The notes below the pieces were generated by a model. That model was not told where the DNA came from. It ran no database searches and was given only the letters and a program-made list of their open reading frames with translations. Positions 40,828 to 48,650 of a DNA stretch of 64,000 nt are shown here, piece by piece. Both the position numbers and the translations under genes were made by a program. Location of the stretch: NCBI GenBank assembly GCA_902556425.1, contig CACDWG010000007.1, positions 1 through 64,000 on the forward strand, read 5' to 3'. Each line of letters starts with the position of its first letter. Positions within the stretch are counted from its first letter, which is position 1. The stretch comes from UBA4421 sp002704225. GTDB taxonomy: Bacteria > Pseudomonadota > Gammaproteobacteria > Pseudomonadales > Azotimanducaceae.

Positions 40828-41949
40828 CTACTTGGGCGGCGTATTGATGGCCTCATCCAATAAGCGTTGTACCTGCGTCACCCGCTCAGTGGTGAGAGCA
40901 GTGCCAAGCCAGACCGGTAAGTTGTTGCGGATTTGAATTAATGCCAGGGCGCTGCAACCCGCTCCCCTTGCCTCTATCCATTGACCTACCTGAGCGCTGC
41001 GCTGACTTGGGTCGTGGGTGATCGCTGCCAGTTTGCGCAAATTTTGAACGAAACATGGTAGTACCGGACCAGCGGTGGAGACGGTCTGATTGCTCGCTAA
41101 CGGCTCGGATAGAGCCCGTTGCTGACCCTCTACCTTATCAATGTACTCTCGAGCGGTGGTCGGCAACGGAATGTTAGGGTCAAATCCATTGGGGCCCAAA
41201 CGGTAGCTCGCCAAGGCCAAGCGCTTACGTGGCTCTTCTGCAAAACCCTCCAAATCGTCGAGAAGTTCTCGCAGGTAACGAGCACCCGCATCAATATTGG
41301 TACACGGATCGAAGAGGTCTTGTCGTTCAGAAATGCCCAAGTGATTAGCGGTAATCGGCCACTTGATTTGCATCAGCCCGATTGCGTCAGAGCTGGAGAC
41401 AGCATCAGGATCCATGCTGCTCTCCACAATCGCAATGCCGATCAAGAGTGATTCCTCGACATCAAAAGCATTGGCTGCTGCTGTGAAGCACGACTGGTAT
41501 GGCAGTTCATCCAGTGGATTCAGTGCTGGTTCCTGGGCGTCTACCTCCGCGTCAGGCATGAGTTTCGGCATCGCGACAGGGGGAGTCTGAGGCGATTCCG
41601 TCAGGGCGCGCTGTGGGGTCTGGGCCTGCGCTGCTTCTAGATCGGTCTCACGGGATGGGTCCGCTGCGTCAGCTTCGGCTAAGCGGTCGGCCTCCTGTTC
41701 TGCAAGAAACGCCTGAAGTTCTGGAGGTAAGTCCAAATCGACGACGATGGGCTCGTCGTTGTCCGCTGGGGCGTTTTGCTCAGCCACGTTGTTTTGTTCA
41801 GCCACGGCGTTATCTTCCGCCACGGCGTTGTCGATCACGGATTCATTGCTTTCCGGAAGAGGGTCAGCGCTTGCGGCATTGGCTGGGAGGGTCTCCACGA
41901 GCAGTACTAGGCTCAATACCAGTGCTCGGAACCCAGAGAAAGAGATCAT
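40828..41949 (-). CDS. SLT-family lytic transglycosylase, secreted
   Basis: Peptidoglycan-cleaving enzyme of the Slt family, about 373 aa. ATG 41949 gives a Sec signal (ISFSGFRALVLSLVLLVETL ... PANA); a longer start at 42000 adds 17 residues before it. A disordered acidic region with a short tandem repeat (AVAEDNAVAEQNNVAEQN) follows. The catalytic domain has IAIVESSMDPDAVSSSDAIG with the active-site Glu and GLMQI, then SYRLGP. It lies between fliO and fliP on the opposite strand. Since FlgJ here lacks a muramidase domain, this enzyme is a candidate for opening the wall for the rod (inference). Confidence 0.85.
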   Translation of the reverse strand: MISFSGFRALVLSLVLLVETLPANAASADPLPESNESVIDNAVAEDNAVAEQNNVAEQNAPADNDEPIVVDLDLPPELQAFLAEQEADRLAEADAADPSRETDLEAAQAQTPQRALTESPQTPPVAMPKLMPDAEVDAQEPALNPLDELPYQSCFTAAANAFDVEESLLIGIAIVESSMDPDAVSSSDAIGLMQIKWPITANHLGISERQDLFDPCTNIDAGARYLRELLDDLEGFAEEPRKRLALASYRLGPNGFDPNIPLPTTAREYIDKVEGQQRALSEPLASNQTVSTAGPVLPCFVQNLRKLAAITHDPSQRSAQVGQWIEARGAGCSALALIQIRNNLPVWLGTALTTERVTQVQRLLDEAINTPPK

Positions 41950-42152
41950 TTGGGTTCGCTCCGTGGGCCATGGGTCTGGGGAGTGACCGAGTTCGTGCAT
42001 GCAAGGTCCGAAATATCTGTGTTGTTACACAATGGTAGACGGATTGTTGGTAAAAGCGACAGCCTTTGCTGCTCTTCTCTGGGTAGGGCCATGAATACCT
42101 GTCGGAAAATTGACGAAATGGGTTAAAGCGATGCAAGAAGCGGCCGACTAAC

Positions 42153-42168
42153 CGGCAAAATCCCGCCA
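42153..42168. promoter_or_regulatory. Enhancer-like site upstream of the fliP sigma-54 promoter
   Basis: CGGCAAAATCCCGCCA (GGC-N8-GCC). Its centre (42160.5) is 46.5 bp upstream of TGGCAC at 42207, identical to the spacing at flrC. The 16-mers share GGCAAAA-N2-CCGCCA apart from one internal base. Confidence 0.6.
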
Positions 42169-42206
42169 TCGGTCCGTAAACTATTGATATACATAACAAA
42201 TAAAAA

Positions 42207-42221
42207 TGGCACGTTCTTTGC
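42207..42221 (+). promoter_or_regulatory. Sigma-54 promoter of fliPQR-flhB
   Basis: TGGCAC-GTTCT-TTGC, a perfect consensus match. The start is expected near 42232. The A/T-rich flank (ACAAATAAAAA) is shared with the flrC promoter. Confidence 0.88.
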
Positions 42222-42286
42222 TTCGACTGCTCTGTGAATACAAACCAAGCAGGGGCGATCCCTTGCCAATGATGTAGAAGGGTCCT

Positions 42287-43057
42287 ATGAAGCGAATTTG
42301 CCACGGCATCTCCAAGCAAACGCTCGCCAGTGTGCTGGTTGCAGGGGTATTTTGCCTTTTGCCTCAGATGGGTTTTGCCGAGGGCATTCCAGCGCTGAAA
42401 ATTCTCGAGGGCAATGACGGCGGAACGGAGTATAGCCTCTCCCTCCAACTCATCATCGTGATGACGTTGTTGGGCTTGCTGCCGTCGATTTTGATTCTCA
42501 TGACCTCCTTTACCCGAATCATTATCGTTCTGTCGCTGCTGCGGCAGGCCATGGGTACCGCTCAAACCCCGCCCAATCAGGTGTTGGTAGGCATCGCCCT
42601 ATTCCTCACGTTATTCATTATGAATCCGATTCTGCAGGCCATCTACGACGACGCGCTGATGCCGGTTCAAAACGATGAAATCACCTTTCAAGAAGGTTTG
42701 GATCGTGCTCGCATTCCACTGCAACAATTCATGTTGGGTCAAACCCGTGAAAAAGACATGGTGCTGTTCATGGAAATGTCGGAAACCCCGCCAGTTGACG
42801 ATGTGGCCGACGTCCCTTTGACGGTGTTGGTTCCTGCCTTTATTACGTCGGAGCTCAAAACCGCGTTCACCATTGGATTTCTGATTTACATTCCTTTCAT
42901 CATCATTGATTTGGTGGTGGCCAGCGTCCTGATGTCCATGGGCATGATGATGTTGTCACCCATGATGATTTCCATGCCTTTCAAATTACTGTTGTTCGTA
43001 CTTGTCGACGGATGGGGGCTGGTAACCGGTTCCCTTGTCGCTACGTACATAACTTAG
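42287..43057 (+). CDS. fliP: FliP, export-gate protein
   Basis: Core of the flagellar type III export gate. 256 aa with a cleavable signal sequence (hydrophobic residues 11-30, ending MGFAEG). Conserved: LSLQLIIVMTLLGLLPSILI, TSFTRIIIVLSLLRQAMGTA, QTPPNQVLVGIALFLTLFIM and the terminal LLLFVLVDGWGLV. It is the first gene of the second export-gate operon, 65 nt after the sigma-54 promoter. Confidence 0.97.
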   Translation: MKRICHGISKQTLASVLVAGVFCLLPQMGFAEGIPALKILEGNDGGTEYSLSLQLIIVMTLLGLLPSILILMTSFTRIIIVLSLLRQAMGTAQTPPNQVLVGIALFLTLFIMNPILQAIYDDALMPVQNDEITFQEGLDRARIPLQQFMLGQTREKDMVLFMEMSETPPVDDVADVPLTVLVPAFITSELKTAFTIGFLIYIPFIIIDLVVASVLMSMGMMMLSPMMISMPFKLLLFVLVDGWGLVTGSLVATYIT

Positions 43058-43065
43058 GAGATCTG

Positions 43066-43335
43066 ATGGATACCTCCTTAGTCATGGACATCGCCTTGGA
43101 TTCGCTGAAAGTCACGATTTTGGTTGCGGCTCCGATTCTGGCGGCGGCGCTGATCTCAGGTTTGTTGGTTGGTATTTTGCAAGCGGCGACATCCATTCAA
43201 GAAATGACTCTGAGCTTTATTCCCAAATTGGCGGTCATGGTGTTGTCGCTGGTGGTATTCGGTGAGTGGCAAATTGCCGTGCTCGCGGAGTATTTCCACG
43301 ACATCTTTGAACGTGTCCGCACGATCACCCTGTAG
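43066..43335 (+). CDS. fliQ: FliQ, export-gate protein
   Basis: An 89-aa two-helix protein of the export gate. ATG 43066 is chosen for its TAGGAG ribosome site and the standard FliQ length. Conserved: LVAAPILAAALISGLLVGIL, QAATSIQEMTLSFIPKLAVM. It begins 8 nt after fliP; fliR follows after 4 nt. Confidence 0.96.
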   Translation: MDTSLVMDIALDSLKVTILVAAPILAAALISGLLVGILQAATSIQEMTLSFIPKLAVMVLSLVVFGEWQIAVLAEYFHDIFERVRTITL

Positions 43336-43339
43336 CGCC

Positions 43340-44110
43340 ATGACTCTGTTCGTAGCTGAAATCGTCGAGATGCTGCAGACCTTCATGTGGCCCTTTGTCC
43401 GTGTGACTGCGGTCATGATCACGGCACCGATTTTTTCCCAGCGCGCACTGAATCTCCGGGTTCGCATCGTGACGGGCTTTGTTCTGACCTGGATGGTCTA
43501 TCCTTTTATTGAGATTCCACAAGTTGATCCCTTCACGGTTGGCGCGATTTACGGTCTCTTCAACGAAGTCACGGTTGGTGCTCTGATGGGCGTCACCCTT
43601 CAGATCGTCTCAGCGGCGATTATCGTAAGTGGCCATGCAGTTTCGTCCAGTATGGGTTTGGGCATGGCGAACATGGTGGACCCCAACCTCGGTAATGTAC
43701 CGACGTTGTCACAGTTTCTCCTTATTATCGGTTTACTGGTCTTTCTTGCCCTTGGAGGGCACTTGGTGTTGATCAGTATTTTGGTTCAAAGCTTTACGTC
43801 AATTCCCGTTGGTAGTGGCTTGCTCAGCACGAACGCGATCTCAGGGTTCCTCACCTGGTCTTCGCAGATATTTATCGGTGCGGTGATCATGGTACTGCCA
43901 GTGATGCTGGGCCTGTTGATGATCAATGGATGTTTGGGTGTGATTTCCCGAGCGTCACCTAGCCTTAACGTCTTTGCTGTGGGTTTCCCGGCACTGATTC
44001 CCATCGGTTTTTGCATGGTGTTACTGAGCATGGTGATCGTCATTAGCAAGATGGAGGGTCTTTGGTTTCAGGCTTTCCAAACACTTAATGAAAATATGCT
44101 GGGCTTGTAA
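43340..44110 (+). CDS. fliR: FliR, export-gate protein
   Basis: A 256-aa multi-helix gate protein. Start ATG 43340, directly after fliQ. Conserved segments: FMWPFVRVTAVMITAPIFSQ, GHAVSSSMGLGMANMVDPNL, and MLGLLMINGCLGVISRASPS with LNVFAVGFP. The stop overlaps flhB by one base (TAATG), so the two are coupled. Confidence 0.96.
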   Translation: MTLFVAEIVEMLQTFMWPFVRVTAVMITAPIFSQRALNLRVRIVTGFVLTWMVYPFIEIPQVDPFTVGAIYGLFNEVTVGALMGVTLQIVSAAIIVSGHAVSSSMGLGMANMVDPNLGNVPTLSQFLLIIGLLVFLALGGHLVLISILVQSFTSIPVGSGLLSTNAISGFLTWSSQIFIGAVIMVLPVMLGLLMINGCLGVISRASPSLNVFAVGFPALIPIGFCMVLLSMVIVISKMEGLWFQAFQTLNENMLGL

Positions 44111-45273
44111 TGGCTGAAGAATCTCAAGACGACAAAACAGAAGAACCCACCGCGCGACGCCTGGAAAAGGCCAAGGAAGACGGTCAGGTGCTGCGCTCTC
44201 AAGACATGACCATCGCCGCCGTGACCGGTTCGGTGATCGCTGCCCTGTATCTGGGTGGATTTTGGATGGGCCCGCGTTTCGTAGATACCTTTACAGAGGC
44301 GTTAACCATTCCGGCGAATTACGCGTTTGAGGCGAACTTAGCCCTGAATCGACTGTCGATTTTGGCCATGGACAGTTTTGTCACCGTCATTCCTGTCTTC
44401 GCTTTAGCCATTGTGGCGGCCGTTGGCTCGGCTACCGCCCTAGGTGGATTTGTCCTTTCCGCGAAGGCTTTTGCGCCCAAGGCCAGCAAGCTCAATCCAA
44501 TCAAGGGCATGAGCAGGATATTCGGTCTCAAGGCATTGGTTGAGTTGGGGAAGTCGCTAATGAAATTTGCCCTAGTGGCCGCCATTGGCGGTTCGTATTT
44601 GTACCTGAATTTCGACTCGATCATGAAGATCGGTGACGGACCGATTGATGCCGCGATTGCGGCGAGTATCGAAACCGTTTTGTTAGGAGCCTTGGTCTCA
44701 ACGGTGGCCCTCATACTGATCGCCCTAATCGATGTGCCTTATCAGCGCTATGAGTTCATCAAAAAATTGAAGATGACTAAGCAAGAGATCAAGGACGAGA
44801 TGAAAGACATTGAGGGTCAACCGGAAGTTCGCCAACGCATTCGTGCGAAGCAGCGTGAAATGGCTCAACAACGCCAACTGGACGATGTGCCATCGGCGGA
44901 TGTGGTGATCACAAACCCACAGCACTTTGCCGTGGCGCTTGTTTATGAGATGGACAAAGAAGAAGCGCCGCGAGTGGTCGCAAAGGGTAAGAACTTTATG
45001 GCGGCACGGATTCGAGAAAGCGCCACAGACAATAGTGTGGAAATTTTTGAATCACCCTTGCTGGCGCGAGCGCTGTATTTCACTTGCGACGTTGGCATGT
45101 ACATACCTCACGGACTCTTTCATGCGGTGGCACAGGTAATTGCCTATGTCTATGGACTGAATGCCGTTAGTGAGGACGGGCAGAAAGTGGCTAAGCCGAA
45201 GCCCAGGGTCCCAGACGATTTGATCTTTGACGAAAGCGGTCGCCGACGCGACAGCCTCGCCGAGGCCAACTAA
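44110..45273 (+). CDS. flhB: FlhB, export switch protein with NPQH cleavage motif
   Basis: Controls the export switch from rod/hook to filament substrates. 387 aa, four membrane helices (to about residue 215), then the cytoplasmic domain. The autocleavage site, NPTH in most FlhB proteins, reads NPQH (residues 269-272, inside DVVITNPQHFAVAL). Asn, Pro and His, the chemically important residues, are kept. KNFMAARIRESA and FESPLLARALYFTCDVGMYI are standard. flhA, often downstream, is not in the window. Confidence 0.96.
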   Translation: MAEESQDDKTEEPTARRLEKAKEDGQVLRSQDMTIAAVTGSVIAALYLGGFWMGPRFVDTFTEALTIPANYAFEANLALNRLSILAMDSFVTVIPVFALAIVAAVGSATALGGFVLSAKAFAPKASKLNPIKGMSRIFGLKALVELGKSLMKFALVAAIGGSYLYLNFDSIMKIGDGPIDAAIAASIETVLLGALVSTVALILIALIDVPYQRYEFIKKLKMTKQEIKDEMKDIEGQPEVRQRIRAKQREMAQQRQLDDVPSADVVITNPQHFAVALVYEMDKEEAPRVVAKGKNFMAARIRESATDNSVEIFESPLLARALYFTCDVGMYIPHGLFHAVAQVIAYVYGLNAVSEDGQKVAKPKPRVPDDLIFDESGRRRDSLAEAN

Positions 45274-45305
45274 CACACGAACAGATTGGAAGAGGAAGAA
45301 CTAGG

Positions 45306-46766
45306 ATGATCCCATTAAAGGAAGAACCTAAATTAAAAAGCGCGTTGTGTTTCAGTGACGAAGACGCCGAACAACTGTTGAGCTGTCAGGCTGCAATTGC
45401 TCAGGCGGGCAATGTGGTGATCACCGCTGCGCGTCATGAAAACTTGCTGGCCCACTACACTCGGACCATGCTGGCGGAAATCAATCAAGCTGCCAGCAGA
45501 ACGGTCGCGATCAGGCGCATGCCGAAAACCAGTGACGGTTTGCTGGATGGGCTGAATGAGCATTTGGCCTCGTTGGATATGGCTTCTCTAGAAACGAAAC
45601 GGGTGGTGAAGACTCGAGAGATTTGGCTCTATGAATTGCCGGGGCCTGCCCAATCGGACCTGCTGCAAATGGCGGCCAAGATGATTGGCCAGTTCAGGGC
45701 GGCCGGTGTGTCCATCATCGTCCACTCTCGTCAGGCCCGCCCGGATTCTCAGCATTTGCAGAAGCTGGCCCAGAGATTGCGGGCGACACACGTCGTGTTC
45801 CAAACCCCGAATGAAGAACAATGCCGTCGTTTGTCGGAATCTGCGAAAGGCTGCCCCGAAGCAGCGCAAATCAACCAGTTAATTCGTTCCTTGGGTGTGT
45901 CGATTGAGCACGAAGAAGCCGGACAATTGGCCGATCTGTCCTCTACATCCAGCCTTACGCAATTGATGCAGGAAGCCGAAAAGTCCTTGCACGTGATGAA
46001 GAAGATGCCCCAACCAAAAAACGGGTCGCCGGTCTCTGTATCGCGGACAAAGAATAAAACCGCGACTGTAAATCCTGCGCCCAGTGGTGTATCCAATGCG
46101 CGCATAGTGATCAGCTCGGGCATCGCCTGCATGCTGATTATGGGTCTGTACTTCAGCCCCAATCTAGATCCCTACGCCGCGATCAGTAATGGCGTTAGCG
46201 GGATTCAAACAGAGATCGCAAAGGCTCTAGCGCCATCAACGATTACTGAAGATCAGCCTGTCGCTTCCCAAGCGATCGATCTTGCAAGTCCCCAAGCACA
46301 GCCGAAGACGGCACCCGTCGTCGCTGAGGAGCCGGCAGTAGTCGATCAACGCTTAGAATTGATAGAACCAGCAGTAACGGGACCTGTTGCCGATTCAGCG
46401 CAAACGTCAGCAGAAAGTCCAATGGCTGTCAGTGCGAAAACAGAAGCTGCGTTGTCGACTCCCGCTGACGTAGAGGAAGGCTTAAAGGCTTTGTTCCCCG
46501 TAGCCAAGCCCGCGCCCCCTGCGGTGGAGCCCGGCATCTACGTACAGCATGCGTCGTTTCGTCTACCCCAAAGTGCACTGATATGGCAGAGCAACAACAG
46601 TCAATTGCCCGGGGTGAAAGTTGCCTCCAAGGGCGAGCGATTTGTAACAGTGAGCGGACCCTTTATCGATCGAGGGCAAGCGGTTCAGCACCTGGCGGAA
46701 TTTGGTATCACAGCACGCCCGTACTTTATCAGTGGCGATATGCTTAGTATGCAATCACGGATTTAA
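45306..46766 (+). CDS. DamX-like bitopic protein with C-terminal SPOR-like domain
   Basis: A 486-aa protein, not firmly recognised. Residues 1-230 look like a degenerate AAA-type domain: the position of a P-loop reads NVVITAARHENLL with no GxxxxGK, and a Walker-B-like strand (TREIWLYELPGP) is present. One membrane helix at about 266-284, a long Pro/Ala-rich periplasmic linker, then a SPOR-like domain (about 411-486: GIYVQHASFRLPQSALIW ... FIDRGQAVQHLAEFGI), which would bind denuded peptidoglycan. The architecture matches DamX. It starts 32 nt after flhB, so a flagellar or polar role is likely but unproven. Confidence 0.7.
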   Translation: MIPLKEEPKLKSALCFSDEDAEQLLSCQAAIAQAGNVVITAARHENLLAHYTRTMLAEINQAASRTVAIRRMPKTSDGLLDGLNEHLASLDMASLETKRVVKTREIWLYELPGPAQSDLLQMAAKMIGQFRAAGVSIIVHSRQARPDSQHLQKLAQRLRATHVVFQTPNEEQCRRLSESAKGCPEAAQINQLIRSLGVSIEHEEAGQLADLSSTSSLTQLMQEAEKSLHVMKKMPQPKNGSPVSVSRTKNKTATVNPAPSGVSNARIVISSGIACMLIMGLYFSPNLDPYAAISNGVSGIQTEIAKALAPSTITEDQPVASQAIDLASPQAQPKTAPVVAEEPAVVDQRLELIEPAVTGPVADSAQTSAESPMAVSAKTEAALSTPADVEEGLKALFPVAKPAPPAVEPGIYVQHASFRLPQSALIWQSNNSQLPGVKVASKGERFVTVSGPFIDRGQAVQHLAEFGITARPYFISGDMLSMQSRI

Positions 46767-46799
46767 GGGAAACCGATCCATTCCAGTTGGAGAAAAATA

Positions 46800-47771
46800 A
46801 TGGCAGACGAAGAAAAACCAGCGGTAGACGATCAATCGACCGAGGCTGTGGAGCCACCGAAATCCGAAGCTGAGGAAATTGTTGAAGTCGCTGATGCGGG
46901 CGCACCAGCGAAAAGCGACGCTCAGGAAGCAATAGAAGCAATTGCGAAAAATGTTCAGGAGCGAGCATCAGAGATAGAAGATGTGTTGGCCGATGTGAGT
47001 TCACCCGCGGCCTTACCGAAATCGACGGCCTCGGTGCCCAGTGAGCCCGCGTCCGCTGCGACTTCGGTCGACGCAGTGGAAGAGGATGAGCCCAATCTGC
47101 AAATCAGCGTCGGCGGCGAGAAAGTGCGAATCTCTACTGCCCATCCAATGATTGAAGAAATTGCCGAGCAGCTCCACAAATCAAGGCAATTTACGCAGTA
47201 CGCCGTGGGCTCTCTATGCATCGCATTGTTGGCGGCGGTGCTTTTCTACGTGCTGATGGCTGCCCAACTGTCCTCGAAGATAAAAGAGATTGACGGCATG
47301 TTGGGAGCGATGGCGAAGCGAACCCTGCAAATGACGAAGGGCATCGAGACGTTTAGCACCCTCGGCGGGCGACTGGATGAGACCGTGGCCAATCAACTGA
47401 TGCAGCAGGAGATGCTAGCGGCGAATGAAATTGCCATGGTGAATTTAAATGAGCAACTGAGTTTGCTGCCAGAAGTGGTGACCAAGAACGCCAATGAAAC
47501 CATGCAGCAGGCGCAACAGGTACTCCTGACAGAGCTGAAAGCGCTGCAGGTTGAAAACGCGGCAGTAAAAACAAATCTGGACCGATTGGAGAAAAGTTTG
47601 GAAGCGCAAAAGACCGAAGTCTCCGCCCTACGCGGCGTTCGGCGAGAGCTGTCTACGGTTAGAGCAAGCATGAAGCAGGTAGAGACGACCGTAGGCGATC
47701 TTTACATTATTGAGCGGGCACGACTGGCAAAACAGGTGCTGAGTCCAAAGGGTGACGTGGTTGGCGATTAA
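46800..47771 (+). CDS. Bitopic coiled-coil membrane protein, unknown
   Basis: A 323-aa protein, not recognised. Residues 1-130: acidic, Ala/Glu-rich, disordered and cytoplasmic. One membrane helix at about 134-156 (VGSLCIALLAAVLFYVLMAA). Residues 160-310: long helical coiled coil with heptad-like Leu/Val spacing (VLLTELKALQVENAAVKTNL; LEKSLEAQKTEVSALRGVRR). It starts 33 nt after the SPOR-like gene and is presumably co-transcribed with flhB. It could be an envelope-spanning scaffold for the basal body; no function is claimed. Confidence 0.7.
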   Translation: MADEEKPAVDDQSTEAVEPPKSEAEEIVEVADAGAPAKSDAQEAIEAIAKNVQERASEIEDVLADVSSPAALPKSTASVPSEPASAATSVDAVEEDEPNLQISVGGEKVRISTAHPMIEEIAEQLHKSRQFTQYAVGSLCIALLAAVLFYVLMAAQLSSKIKEIDGMLGAMAKRTLQMTKGIETFSTLGGRLDETVANQLMQQEMLAANEIAMVNLNEQLSLLPEVVTKNANETMQQAQQVLLTELKALQVENAAVKTNLDRLEKSLEAQKTEVSALRGVRRELSTVRASMKQVETTVGDLYIIERARLAKQVLSPKGDVVGD

Positions 47772-47910
47772 CGTGTGTGTATCCCGTTTGAGCGCGATTG
47801 TTCACTTTAGGTAGTCGGAGGATACTGTTATAAGTGAGTGAAGACGATGGGCGACGAGTTAGGGGCCGCCAGAACAAAAGGTATTGGCCTCTTCGCAAAA
47901 AGGTTTGTAT

Positions 47911-48552
47911 ATGACAGAAAATCTTGTGCCGATTTTGTTGATCACCCTAACGATCGTGTTGATTGTTATATTGTTTATTGTGGTGAGCTATATTTTCATG
48001 CGCTTGAAATCTCTTGAGCAACGGCAGGCAGAGAGTGCTGTGGCGTCGCCTCAAGAAGGGAAAAAGGGCGGCTCATTGTCCGGCTTTCGCGGCAAAGCGA
48101 TCTGGGATGCTCTAGAGAATCCCGCTAAGCACCCCGGGGTTATCGAACAGCTTAGCAGTCGCTACACCTTTGTTTTGGCACGCCATATTGAGCAGGTGAT
48201 TGATCAGGGCCAGCTGGACAGGCAGCGTAATCGAGAATCCGTTCCAGAAAGCAGCGCGCCGATTGGTGGCCTGCGCGGCGAGGTACAGTCCTGGCTGCCT
48301 CAATCCTATGTGCAGCGTTTTTATCGGGTTGGCGGCCAGTCGTTGACCGCCTCAGAGGAAGAGCTGGCAGAACTCCGCTCGGAGGTTCGAGGCTTGGTGG
48401 ACGAAATTTTGCACAAGCTCAACATGACCGATCAAGGCCGGGGTATCGCCAACCTGATTACGTCGCATACTTTGGACTTTGACAGCCAGGCTCGAGGCGA
48501 GGAATACGACGCCGCCGAGCCGAACGATACGCAAACCCAGCAGGCTGAGTAG
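47911..48552 (+). CDS. N-terminally anchored cytoplasmic protein, unknown
   Basis: A 213-aa protein, not recognised. The ATG at 47911 has AAAAAGG just upstream; longer in-frame starts exist from 47884. One N-terminal membrane helix (ILLITLTIVLIVILFIVVSY), then a soluble domain with GFRGKAIWDALENPAKHPGV and LRSEVRGLVDEILHKLNMTD. It is separated from the coiled-coil gene by 139 nt, so it may have its own promoter. It is the last gene before the housekeeping section. Confidence 0.65.
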   Translation: MTENLVPILLITLTIVLIVILFIVVSYIFMRLKSLEQRQAESAVASPQEGKKGGSLSGFRGKAIWDALENPAKHPGVIEQLSSRYTFVLARHIEQVIDQGQLDRQRNRESVPESSAPIGGLRGEVQSWLPQSYVQRFYRVGGQSLTASEEELAELRSEVRGLVDEILHKLNMTDQGRGIANLITSHTLDFDSQARGEEYDAAEPNDTQTQQAE

Positions 48553-48650
48553 CCTTCTGTCGGTGATCGTTGTTGACTGACCTCTGCTTTTTAGCACCAG
48601 ACATCGCGCTCAGGTAGGATACGGCCTTTGTAACAGAGACAGGGCTGCCC

